From Candidatus Zhuqueibacterota bacterium (GTDB taxonomy: Bacteria > Zhuqueibacterota > Zhuqueibacteria > Zhuqueibacterales > Zhuqueibacteraceae): DNA of 44,371 nt. Location of the stretch: contig QEVD01000004.1 of assembly GCA_003576975.1 (NCBI GenBank), forward strand, positions 1 to 44,371. The letters are read 5' to 3'. Below the pieces are notes generated by a model. The model made no database searches, was not told the DNA's origin, and was given only the letters and a program-made list of their open reading frames with translations. The position numbers and the translations under genes are program-made. Below, one piece after another: positions 1 through 7,254 of this stretch (the first letter of the stretch is position 1; each line of letters opens with the position of its first letter).

Positions 1-642
1 GGTTTCAATCTTGGCGTGTGACACGTGAATGCTCTCCACAAAGTGCTGGACCTCCTCCACCGGCAGCGCAAAGGGACTGGCGAGCTGCCATTTGTTGAGT
101 AGATAGCCGAAGACGTGCCGCGGCTCAGGCAGCGGCAATGCTTGCTTGTTTTCGACAAAGCAGGTGGGCGAATGAAAGCGCAGCGTCACATGCTGGCGCA
201 AAGGCTGGTTGCTGCTTTCGCGTGCCACGGTTTGCGCAATCTGAGCAAAAGAACTGAGATCGGCCCAGGGATGCTGGTCGATGCTGTGATAAACCGGGCC
301 GGGCACGAGGCGCCGATCGTCAGGTTGCGGCCCGGTTTGCTGTTTTTCAATGGCATCAAACACGCACTGCAAAAAGAACTCTTCCATGGCAGTCAAGCGA
401 AACCAAACCGTGGCACCGGCTGCAATGCGCATGCGTTCACCTTGGGGCGTGAGTTCGCCTTGCAAGTTGGATAGCGTATAAGGCCGCGGATGATTGGCAT
501 CGTGCAATTGCGCCACCAACTCGGGATGATCGCGCTCGAGCCAGCGCAGAAACGAAGCATGCAGCACGCGCGCGGAGTAGCGCGGCACGGAGGTAGCCTG
601 CGAGGCGGTGAGGGTGAAGACTATACTTGCAAGATTAGACAT
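1..642 (-). CDS. cas6: Cas6 crRNA-processing endoribonuclease (C-terminus beyond window edge)
   Basis: The reading frame opens with ATG at 642 and runs off the left edge; 214 residues are visible. Cas6 cuts the CRISPR precursor RNA inside each repeat and supplies crRNA to the effector complex. The visible part has the Cas6 layout: a ferredoxin-like start (MSNLASIVFTLTASQ), a long middle, then the conserved stretch LRFHSPTCFVENKQALPLPE followed by RHVFGYLLNKW, which marks the junction to the second RAMP-like domain. The C-terminal glycine-rich loop would lie outside the window. It is the most promoter-distal visible gene of the III-D operon, 42 nt after the Csx20-like gene. A CRISPR array could follow to the left, but none is visible. 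Confidence 0.85.
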   Translation of the reverse strand, partial: MSNLASIVFTLTASQATSVPRYSARVLHASFLRWLERDHPELVAQLHDANHPRPYTLSNLQGELTPQGERMRIAAGATVWFRLTAMEEFFLQCVFDAIEKQQTGPQPDDRRLVPGPVYHSIDQHPWADLSSFAQIAQTVARESSNQPLRQHVTLRFHSPTCFVENKQALPLPEPRHVFGYLLNKWQLASPFALPVEEVQHFVESIHVSHAKIET

Positions 643-654
643 GGTAATAGGTCG

Positions 655-675
655 CTGGTTGCTCGTTGCTGGTCA
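655..675. repeat. 21-bp dispersed repeat, intergenic copy
   Basis: The plus strand here reads ctggttgctcgttgctggtc plus a final a. The same 21 bases with one difference (c to t at the tenth base) occur at 881-901 inside the Csx20-like gene. This copy lies in the short gap between the Csx20-like stop and the cas6 start. Confidence 0.7.
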
Positions 676-684
676 GTATTGATA

Positions 685-1095
685 TCACTTCACTTGCTCG
701 TATTCACGGAAGCGAACGAAACGGAACTCCGAAGTTTTGCTGCCATTAGGATGATCCACAGCAATGCGTTCAGTAGTGGAAGCCACACAGCGCAATCCCG
801 CGGCAGTGGCGAGCCTGACAAATTGATAGACGAAGGTCATTTCACCCATGATGTGGATGGCGCAGACTGATCGCCGATTACTGGTTGCTTGTTGCTGGTC
901 AATTTGCTCTTTGCATTTCTGCACATATTCTTGCGCGAGGACGATAATGATGCTCAGGTCGGCATCGGGCGCGATGGCCGGAAATGGCAGGTCACGAATT
1001 TCGCTGAATTCTGTTTCCGCCGCTTCTTTTTGCGCCGCACTCCATTTAGCGACAACGTGGTTGGAGAGATTCAAAAGCATAAACACAAAACTCAC
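685..1095 (-). CDS. csx20: Csx20-like CRISPR ring nuclease candidate
   Basis: A 136-residue protein. The Csx20 family consists of small Rossmann-like proteins linked to type III systems; they degrade cyclic oligoadenylate and so switch off the effectors. Visible features are an opening strand FVFMLLNLSNH (3-13), a helix that includes KWSAAQKEAAETEF, a central strand-turn IHIMGEMTFVYQFVR (80-94), the STTER motif (106-110) and the closing FRFVRFREY (124-132); the last two are typical of Csx20 and its relatives. The start is GTG at 1095, four bases after the TIR stop; ATG at 1080 would cut off the first strand. Residues 65-72 are encoded by the second copy of the 21-bp repeat, so this loop may be an insertion. 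Csx16 or another small ring nuclease is the alternative. Confidence 0.68.
   Translation of the reverse strand: MSFVFMLLNLSNHVVAKWSAAQKEAAETEFSEIRDLPFPAIAPDADLSIIIVLAQEYVQKCKEQIDQQQATSNRRSVCAIHIMGEMTFVYQFVRLATAAGLRCVASTTERIAVDHPNGSKTSEFRFVRFREYEQVK
881..901. repeat. 21-bp dispersed repeat, copy inside csx20
   Basis: Twenty of 21 bases match 655-675. On the minus strand this copy encodes the IDQQQATS segment of the Csx20-like protein, in frame and without a stop, in the linker between the N-terminal helices and the strand at residue 80. Confidence 0.65.
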
Positions 1096-1098
1096 CGA

Positions 1099-1851
1099 TT
1101 AAGGTATATCCATTTGCTTGCCCTGATCGCGCAGCGCCTGCAAGTCCAAAGCATACTTGGTAGAAATCAGAAAGCGGGCGCGCTCCGGCGGCTTGAAGGA
1201 CCACAGTATGCGCGGCGGATAACCCAACATGCCGTGCAAGATCGCAATCACCGCACTGGCCAGCGGCGCATATCCGGGCGGCAGAAAAGCCGCACCTTTG
1301 GCAAGAAACGGCGCCGCGACCTGGGCGATTTCCATTGCTTTGGCGCTGATCTCGTTGGGATCATCCGGATGCGCGACGATGTTGCTGACTGTGCCGACGC
1401 AGTGCAGCCCTTCATCCCAGTCGGCCTCGCGGCCGAGCGCATCGAAAACCGCCAGCGTCGGCGGCAGATGTCGCAGGAGCAATTCCAGATTGGTGGCATA
1501 ATCTTCGTCTTTACGAAAATCGAGATAGCGCCGCGCTTGAAACGACAGCGGAATCTCGCAATCACGGCGCAGCAGCGGAATGAGCGCGCAGCCATGCCCC
1601 TGGCACGAACGCGCCACCGCCATGGCGCACTCCTGCCGCACCCAGGCGGATTGCACCGCCTCCGCCGAGAGCGTGACGATGAAGTAGGCGCAATTGTTAA
1701 TGCCTTCTACGATCTTCTCGCTCATCACCGCGCCGGGCGGAATGCTGGTTTCGTCGATCCACACCGTCAAGCCGCGCTTGGTGAGGTCGCCGTGCAGCCG
1801 ATGCACGAACGGCGCGTCGGCATGGGAGTAGGAGAGGAAGATAGTGCTCAT
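1099..1851 (-). CDS. TIR-domain effector with a Csx15-like C-terminal domain
   Basis: A 250-residue, apparently two-domain protein. Residues 1-128 are a TIR domain: opening IFLSYSHADAPFVHRL, box 2-like TVWIDETSIPPG (29-40) and SAWVRQE (68-74), where E74 sits where TIR NADases carry their catalytic glutamate. TIR domains of this kind usually break down NAD+ when clustered by a ligand. Residues 133-250 contain AHPDDPNEISAKAM, FLPPGYAPLASAVIAILHG (189-207) and ALDLQALRD (234-242). The LHG-x2-GY-P and LQA-x-RD pattern resembles Csx15, a small CRISPR-linked Rossmann-like family grouped with ring nucleases. The gene lies in the III-D operon, 22 nt after the RAMP relic and directly before csx20. I infer a TIR effector carrying its own cOA sensor or eraser. 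No Shine-Dalgarno is seen. The TIR call is firm, the Csx15 call moderate. Confidence 0.8.
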   Translation of the reverse strand: MSTIFLSYSHADAPFVHRLHGDLTKRGLTVWIDETSIPPGAVMSEKIVEGINNCAYFIVTLSAEAVQSAWVRQECAMAVARSCQGHGCALIPLLRRDCEIPLSFQARRYLDFRKDEDYATNLELLLRHLPPTLAVFDALGREADWDEGLHCVGTVSNIVAHPDDPNEISAKAMEIAQVAAPFLAKGAAFLPPGYAPLASAVIAILHGMLGYPPRILWSFKPPERARFLISTKYALDLQALRDQGKQMDIP

Positions 1852-1873
1852 GGTTAGTTATCAGGTAACGACA

Positions 1874-2038
1874 TTAACAGCCGGTTTTGCGAGCTAAATG
1901 AAAACTATCTTGACCCGAGAAATCCTTGTCGGAATCTTTGACAGTGTGCACGACAATCTCCGGCAGCGGCACAAAGTTGTATGACGTGCTGGCGGTGCGA
2001 AAGGCTTGGGGCGAGTTTTGGTGGGTAGGGAGGTCCAT
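1874..2038 (-). pseudogene. N-terminal relic of a second TIGR03986-type RAMP gene (54 codons)
   Basis: ATG at 2038, stop TAA at 1874-1876. The 54-residue product contains SYNFVPLPEIVVHTVKD. The intact RAMP at 4560-7154 has PYNFVPLPERVVTLAMKD at the equivalent place near its own N-terminus, so this is the first part of a paralogous RAMP gene. It ends 22 nt before the TIR start and begins 15 nt after the PLD-like stop, keeping operon spacing. The remaining several hundred codons of a RAMP are absent. It is either a relic left when the TIR segment was inserted or deleted in, or a retained micropeptide; I favour a relic. Confidence 0.65.
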
Positions 2039-2053
2039 GATGAGTCTCACAAT

Positions 2054-3052
2054 TCAAATTGCGGCCAACCTATCAAAAAAATCATTGATGATTTTATCGC
2101 CTTCAAGGCTGTTGAAGATTTCGACGCCTCTAATACGGCCATCTTTTCTCAATAAATCAGTCCCATGACTAACAAACAGGGCGATCTGATCAGTGATCAC
2201 GAAGCGGCTCTTTTTCATCTCAGAGCCTATTCGCTCTTTCTTGACATGCATCACGATTTTGCATCCATATTTGGCAGATCGGCTTGCCGCCCAATCGCGG
2301 AGGTATTGGGCGGCAGTTACTGGATTTTTTGCGCTATCAGTTTCATACATACCAACCGCCGTGTGAATTTCAAAAGATGGCTTCGGCTTTCCACAATGAA
2401 AACTGGCGAACTGTTCTAACATCCAGTCCAGCGCACTCTCAAATCTCGCCTCCAACCTGAAAGTGCTGCCTTCTTTCTTCATAGTTCTGCCTATGAATCT
2501 GTCGAACAATCGAACCCGTTTTCTAGTGTGCCGAAATAATGGCTTCCAAACTCTATCTTCAAAGTCGAACTTGGACCACTCACCTTCATTAAGTTCTATT
2601 CGCTCTTTTTTGCTTCTTTCCTCGTTATAAGTTGATACAACATACTCCTCCAGTATAACTGATCGAGGCATTAAGGCGCAAGTTGCGCACTCGTTTTTTG
2701 TCAAAATCATGTAAATGTCCGGAGTCATAGAAATTTCGCATGCCGCCATACAAGGATGGCAAGGGCAAATCAACGATTGCGAAAATCCACCACTAGGGAT
2801 CACAAAAAGTCGCTTTCGTTTCTTAAGCTTTTCTAACAGTTCCTCTGCTCGCTTGCGACACTTGATCGGCCATCGAGAAATACCGACGGCCATCTCGTTT
2901 GAAATATCCCCCTTTTGATCAACTAGAATAACGCAATTTTTTTCGGAATCCAATAAAGCCTGAATCAGGTGCCCACAGTAGGATAAAGCATTAGCAGAAT
3001 CGGCCGGTATACGAGAGTAAAGTCCAGGCATGTGTATGGTTCGAAAAAGCAT
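2054..3052 (-). CDS. PLD-like (degenerate HKD) partner of the AAA ATPase, CRISPR-operon accessory
   Basis: 332 residues from ATG at 3052, which has GGAG eight bases upstream; GTG at 3061 overlapping the ATPase stop is the alternative. No certain family. The C-terminal third resembles phospholipase D-like nuclease domains found in other defence loci: LFDRFIGR (mid-protein) and SRFVITDQIALFVSHGTDLL near the end parallel the usual DxYIGR and HDRYxxTD patterns, but the histidine that would lead the second motif is missing. A cysteine cluster (CPCHPCMAAC followed by CATC) near residues 95-125 could bind zinc. It overlaps or abuts the DUF3696-type ATPase upstream, which suggests a two-protein module like other OLD/DUF3696 ATPase-plus-effector pairs. 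Function is inferred from context only. Confidence 0.5.
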   Translation of the reverse strand: MLFRTIHMPGLYSRIPADSANALSYCGHLIQALLDSEKNCVILVDQKGDISNEMAVGISRWPIKCRKRAEELLEKLKKRKRLFVIPSGGFSQSLICPCHPCMAACEISMTPDIYMILTKNECATCALMPRSVILEEYVVSTYNEERSKKERIELNEGEWSKFDFEDRVWKPLFRHTRKRVRLFDRFIGRTMKKEGSTFRLEARFESALDWMLEQFASFHCGKPKPSFEIHTAVGMYETDSAKNPVTAAQYLRDWAASRSAKYGCKIVMHVKKERIGSEMKKSRFVITDQIALFVSHGTDLLRKDGRIRGVEIFNSLEGDKIINDFFDRLAAI

Positions 3053-3057
3053 GTCAT

Positions 3058-4545
3058 TCACTCCGATGGTTTTTCATCTTTCTCAATCGTCGAGCTTTCA
3101 TGTAGAACTTCCAAATCAAACATTTCTTTAAAGCCATCCTCGAAAAATCCTTCGGGCCAATCGTCAATAAAGTCACCTTCTTCATCCAATTGCAAAGAAT
3201 GACAGCGAGATTCGCCGCCTCTGCGCGTGACATAGATCACGAAAAGATCGGAAGGCGGAATGACCTGTTTTCGGATGCGTCGTTGTAAACGAAGAATCAA
3301 ATGCTCGCTATGCGTCTCGATCAAAAACCGCACGCCGTCATTAGACTTTTTGATGAACAAATCCGCCAAAACCGCTTGCGCACTGGGGTGCAAGTGCAAC
3401 TCCGGCTGCTCGATGATAACTAAAGAATTTTCCTCTGCCAACAGGCTTTGAATTACAACCGGGACCACCTGCGACGCGCCAAAGCCGATGTCGGCATAGC
3501 TGACGCGACGCACGCCTTTGCTGCCCTCATCCAAATAAAGCTCCGATACAACGCCTCGCTCTGAAATGTCGAAAAGAACATTGGGATCGATATAGATACC
3601 GAGCTCCAACTTTTCTAGCCAAATGCCAAGCTCTTTTAATTGCGCCTCGTTGAGTTCTTTCTTGATGAGCTTTAGAAACGCTCTCAAGCCCTGTCGTTCC
3701 CAGTGACGCTGTTGAGCGTCGTCCAACATGTAAAAGCGTTTCGGCTCTGGGCGCATCGGTCGAGTGTATTCAATGTGATTGAGTAATTCGGCAAGCTCAG
3801 TTCGAAAGTCATTTACGATGCCACGAACCGAGGTCACCTCGTCTCCCCATGAACCTGCCTGTCGCCGAGCCTCGGGCGTCAAATCGAGCATGGGCAGAAA
3901 ACCGGATTGCAAATCAATGAGCACTGCTGGCCATTGATCGGCTTCTCTGTAGGTTTTGCCTGGGAGAGGCAAAAAATCACTACAAAACCACCACGCATTG
4001 GGGTCTTGCCTTGCTTTCTCGTATTCCAAACGATCAGCGCAAAAGATAGTACGCCGTTTTTCGCCGACAAGTGTGCTGGGCGCATCAATCACAAGCAAGA
4101 CGAGTTCGGCATGACCCTGCCTTTCATTCCAGCCAAAGCCAAAGGCGATTTCTACCTGCGCGTCTTTTTCCTCTATCTTCTCGAGGCTCAATAGACGCAT
4201 GAGCGAAGAGGGCGAAACCGTCATGCGAAACTCGAAACGCAGTATGAGTTTTTCCTGTCCGGCTTTTTCTTGCTCTTCTTTCTCTCGCTCGTCTCTTGCT
4301 TTCTGATGGAGCATGGTATTGAAAAAGCCGACATCCACTCCGTCCTCGGTCTTGTAAGCAAAGGGAGAATCCGCCGGCGCATCGGTTAGGCTTTGTTTGA
4401 GCAATCGCAACGCGCGAATGATCGCGCTTTTGCCGCTGGAGTTGCGACCGAACAGCAGCGTGATCGGCTTCAACTCGATCCATTCCGCATCGGTGTCTTC
4501 GCCGAAGGCCATGAAGTTTTGCAAACGTATGGCGGTGATAGCCAC
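3058..4545 (-). CDS. DUF3696-type AAA ATPase (OLD/RecF-like), CRISPR-operon accessory
   Basis: 495 residues from GTG at 4545, chosen because GAGGAG lies six bases upstream and the protein then opens with the usual AITAIRLQNFMAFG strand; TTG at 4569 is weaker. An ABC/SMC-like ATPase: Walker A GRNSSGKS (33-40), GFGASQVVPVVIQSLL (signature region), Walker B LVIIEQPELHLHP, then LIETHSEHLILRLQRRIR and a C-terminal EGDFIDDWPEGFFEDGF block, which is the DUF3696 tail. Such ATPases usually sense DNA ends or a phage product and gate a partner nuclease or toxin. It sits 14 nt after the RAMP-CSD stop, and its own stop meets the PLD-like gene, so it is translated as part of the III-D operon. Whether it answers to cOA or forms a separate system is unknown. 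Confidence 0.82.
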   Translation of the reverse strand: MAITAIRLQNFMAFGEDTDAEWIELKPITLLFGRNSSGKSAIIRALRLLKQSLTDAPADSPFAYKTEDGVDVGFFNTMLHQKARDEREKEEQEKAGQEKLILRFEFRMTVSPSSLMRLLSLEKIEEKDAQVEIAFGFGWNERQGHAELVLLVIDAPSTLVGEKRRTIFCADRLEYEKARQDPNAWWFCSDFLPLPGKTYREADQWPAVLIDLQSGFLPMLDLTPEARRQAGSWGDEVTSVRGIVNDFRTELAELLNHIEYTRPMRPEPKRFYMLDDAQQRHWERQGLRAFLKLIKKELNEAQLKELGIWLEKLELGIYIDPNVLFDISERGVVSELYLDEGSKGVRRVSYADIGFGASQVVPVVIQSLLAEENSLVIIEQPELHLHPSAQAVLADLFIKKSNDGVRFLIETHSEHLILRLQRRIRKQVIPPSDLFVIYVTRRGGESRCHSLQLDEEGDFIDDWPEGFFEDGFKEMFDLEVLHESSTIEKDEKPSE

Positions 4546-4559
4546 GTCTAACTCCTCGT

Positions 4560-7154
4560 TTAGTTCCAACCTTTAAAGACCGCTTTGACCGGCTTTCCCT
4601 TCTCATAAGTCACATTGGCGCGAAATCGCTGGCCCACCTGAGATGCGGGATATCCGGGAAGATTGGTGCAGGCAGCTTCTTCGCCCTGATCGGTTTTAAC
4701 TTGTACTTTGTTGCCGGACATTAGCTTTACAATCGTGACCCAAATTTTTTCTTTGGTTCCGGAGAACCCCACCGGCGCCATCGGGGGCGGAGTCGGTTGC
4801 GAGATCTGCTTACCTTGCGGCCGCGGCGCCGGAGTTTGAGGCGAGCCTTGTGTTTCCAACCGCACGTCTTGCGCCTCTTCTTCGCTCACCTTCTTATCTT
4901 TTTTATCTTCGTAACCGATGGCCACGGGCTTCATGCCTTTGCCCATTTTGAAGATGACCGGCTGCCCAGCTTGCAAAGTTTTCAAGCCACCGGACAACTG
5001 GCTTTTGTGAACAAAGACGAACTTGTCGCTGCCCTCGCGTTTTATGAAACCGTAGGATTGATTCGGGCCGAGGCCGAATTTCTCTACAACGCCGCGAATT
5101 TCGTCTTCTTGCAAAGGCATTCGCTGCACCGGCGTCGAAGCAACTTTTGCCGGAGCCGTTTTGGGCGCTGAAGCTGAGATGGTCTGCTCAAAAAACTGCG
5201 CGGTTGTGGGCAACACCGGCCTGCCGTCATACTCGTTGCGCTTGCCGCGTTTGGCTGTGGGATCGGGGCGTTCGATTTCCATGTAACGCGTCAGCGCCGG
5301 GTCGGGACCGGGCCAACTCAACATGTGCAACAACGCTTTGATACGTTCCAACTCTTCCAATTGGCGTGCGACTTTTTCATTCAATTCCCCCAAAACGAAG
5401 CGTTGAAAGGCGGCAATGGCATCGCGGCTTTTTGTTTCATCTTCGCTCGCGCCTTCGTGCCATTTGTCGCTGCCGAACAATTTCGCGTAGCGGCCCTCGC
5501 GGTCGATGACGTGCAGTTTAGCGTTCACACGCACCGCGCCCATGCCCAGCGGCTTACCCATACCCAGCTTCAAACGATAGCGCTCATCGCTTCCAATTTG
5601 TAAAACCCAGAGCAGCGCGCCAAGCTCTGTCTCGGAGAGATTTTCAAAACGGACTTTGAAACAAAACTTCACGCCGGGCCGCACCGGCTGCATCTGCGTG
5701 TGCTGCGAGTCGCCGTCTGATTTGATCTGTTGCGTTTCCTGAATGTCGCGCAACGCGACGCGGTTCTTGTGCCAATAAAGTTTATGCCCGCGAATCACGG
5801 TTTCGTCGGGCGAACGCGAAGCATAATCAAAGAGACGAATCTCGTACTTGGGCCGGCCATCGCGCGTGCGCCCGATTTGAAATTTGTTGGGTCTCGTTTG
5901 CACGAGATAGTGCTGAAACGTGGTCGGCTTCGGGCCCGAGAGAATTTTGGGAATCACGGTCTTATTCGGCGCGAACCATAAATCTTTCTGATCGGGCACA
6001 AGCGTGGCGTCGGAAATAGAGACCCGTCCGGCATAAGCATGCGTCTGACCGTTTTCAAAGCGTTTGCTATATCCGAAAATTGCCTCGGCCATGTCCAGTT
6101 CTTCATCTCTGCGCAAAGACTCGGGCACGCATTCAAACGGCGAACGCGGATAGGGCAGGCGCAGCATGCGGCAGTGGCCAAAGAAGAAAACTTTGCCTTT
6201 TTCATCCAACACATAAAACACCGGATGGCCATCAACCAACACACCTTTTTCACCGAGCAGTTTCTTGGCTTCTTTGCTGAGTTGCTCGCGATAGGCATCG
6301 ATTTGATCATCGTCTAAATCAAGCGGTTTGACATTTTGATCGGGTTCATAAATTACCGCTTCGGTCTTCTTGCTGAATATCCAGCCGCTGCGCGCAAGAG
6401 TGGCCGACCGCAAGCCTTTTGCCGGTGAAGGGTCCGCGCGCAACACGCGCGCGATTTTAGTGTGCAGGAATCCACCCTTGACCTCAACATAATCATACGG
6501 GCCGGTCTCAATAAAAATTTCGAATGCGGTTTGGCAATTTTTCACCTTGCGCAATTGGTCGAACAAACGCTCGTCGATACGGATGCGTGCAAAGGTTGTC
6601 CCGCCGATATTTTTAGCCGGACGAATCGCCCAATCATTGGTTGCGGTTCTAACCATGTAGCCGCCGTGCATGAGCGGGGTGTAGTGCTTCTCGCCTTCGT
6701 CACGCATCAGGGTTTTTCGATAGTTCTCGCCATGACTGGTGATGTCGCCCACGGCGCGATAGACGGGTCGCTTGTCGGAAACAGACGAGACTTTGCTGAA
6801 AGAGGCGATTTCCACCAAGTTGCGCAACATGCCGCGTAGGCTGCTGCCGGGAATCACCGGCTCACTGGCATCGCGCACATAAAAAAAATCGGACTGGTCT
6901 TTGGTGTCTTTGCCAAGCTGAAAATATTGCGGCGTGATTCCGGCGCGCACGTACAGCGGCGAGGCCGTAGTCAATTCGCAGTCGAGATAACCCGACAACA
7001 GGTTTTTGCCATCATGATCTTTGCCATAGATCCCTTGATCGGGCAAATCTTTCATTGCGAGCGTGACGACACGCTCGGGTAGCGGCACGAAATTGTACGG
7101 CGCCAGCGCACGGCGGCCAGATTCGATGTCGTGAGGTTGTTTGGGAAAGGCCAT
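4560..7154 (-). CDS. Large Cas7-like RAMP (TIGR03986 type) with C-terminal cold-shock domain
   Basis: 864 residues from ATG at 7154, preceded by AAGGAA at the right distance; the GTG at 7256 overlapping csx19 would add 34 residues that include a palindrome, so I reject it. The N-terminus has PYNFVPLPERVV and LLSGYLDCELTTASPLYVRAG, then VIPGSSLRGMLRNLVE, the RAMP helix motif. GMGKPLGMGAVRVNA is a glycine-rich loop. This family forms a backbone or capping subunit of type III-D complexes. Around residues 687-750 is a cold-shock/OB domain (RGVVEKF, QSYGFIKREG, FVFVHKSQL, GQPVIFKMGKG), followed by a Pro/Gln-rich linker and a second small beta domain (about 800-864). The extra RNA-binding domains could hold target RNA or tether the complex. 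Confidence 0.88.
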   Translation of the reverse strand: MAFPKQPHDIESGRRALAPYNFVPLPERVVTLAMKDLPDQGIYGKDHDGKNLLSGYLDCELTTASPLYVRAGITPQYFQLGKDTKDQSDFFYVRDASEPVIPGSSLRGMLRNLVEIASFSKVSSVSDKRPVYRAVGDITSHGENYRKTLMRDEGEKHYTPLMHGGYMVRTATNDWAIRPAKNIGGTTFARIRIDERLFDQLRKVKNCQTAFEIFIETGPYDYVEVKGGFLHTKIARVLRADPSPAKGLRSATLARSGWIFSKKTEAVIYEPDQNVKPLDLDDDQIDAYREQLSKEAKKLLGEKGVLVDGHPVFYVLDEKGKVFFFGHCRMLRLPYPRSPFECVPESLRRDEELDMAEAIFGYSKRFENGQTHAYAGRVSISDATLVPDQKDLWFAPNKTVIPKILSGPKPTTFQHYLVQTRPNKFQIGRTRDGRPKYEIRLFDYASRSPDETVIRGHKLYWHKNRVALRDIQETQQIKSDGDSQHTQMQPVRPGVKFCFKVRFENLSETELGALLWVLQIGSDERYRLKLGMGKPLGMGAVRVNAKLHVIDREGRYAKLFGSDKWHEGASEDETKSRDAIAAFQRFVLGELNEKVARQLEELERIKALLHMLSWPGPDPALTRYMEIERPDPTAKRGKRNEYDGRPVLPTTAQFFEQTISASAPKTAPAKVASTPVQRMPLQEDEIRGVVEKFGLGPNQSYGFIKREGSDKFVFVHKSQLSGGLKTLQAGQPVIFKMGKGMKPVAIGYEDKKDKKVSEEEAQDVRLETQGSPQTPAPRPQGKQISQPTPPPMAPVGFSGTKEKIWVTIVKLMSGNKVQVKTDQGEEAACTNLPGYPASQVGQRFRANVTYEKGKPVKAVFKGWN

Positions 7155-7189
7155 GGATTGTTCCTTGTATATTAGCGACCATTTTGGGC

Positions 7190-7254
7190 GAAGCCGGACC
7201 TTCGCGCCGACTCGCGGTGTAAGAATCAAAATCGTTTGGCGAAAGTCCGGCTTC
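7190..7254. repeat. Imperfect inverted repeat between csx19 and the RAMP gene
   Basis: gaagccggaccttcgcgcc at 7190-7208 and ggcgaaagtccggcttc at 7238-7254 are near-perfect inverse complements with about 30 bases between. It could fold as an mRNA hairpin in the only sizeable gap (98 nt) of the otherwise overlapping core operon. It may tune expression of the downstream genes or be a small transposed element. Confidence 0.6.

Noticed and set aside
889-1857. Long plus-strand frame (322 codons) opposite the TIR and csx20 genes
   Set aside because: It is the antisense shadow of two genes with clear family motifs; its product is Arg/His-rich with no recognisable domain.
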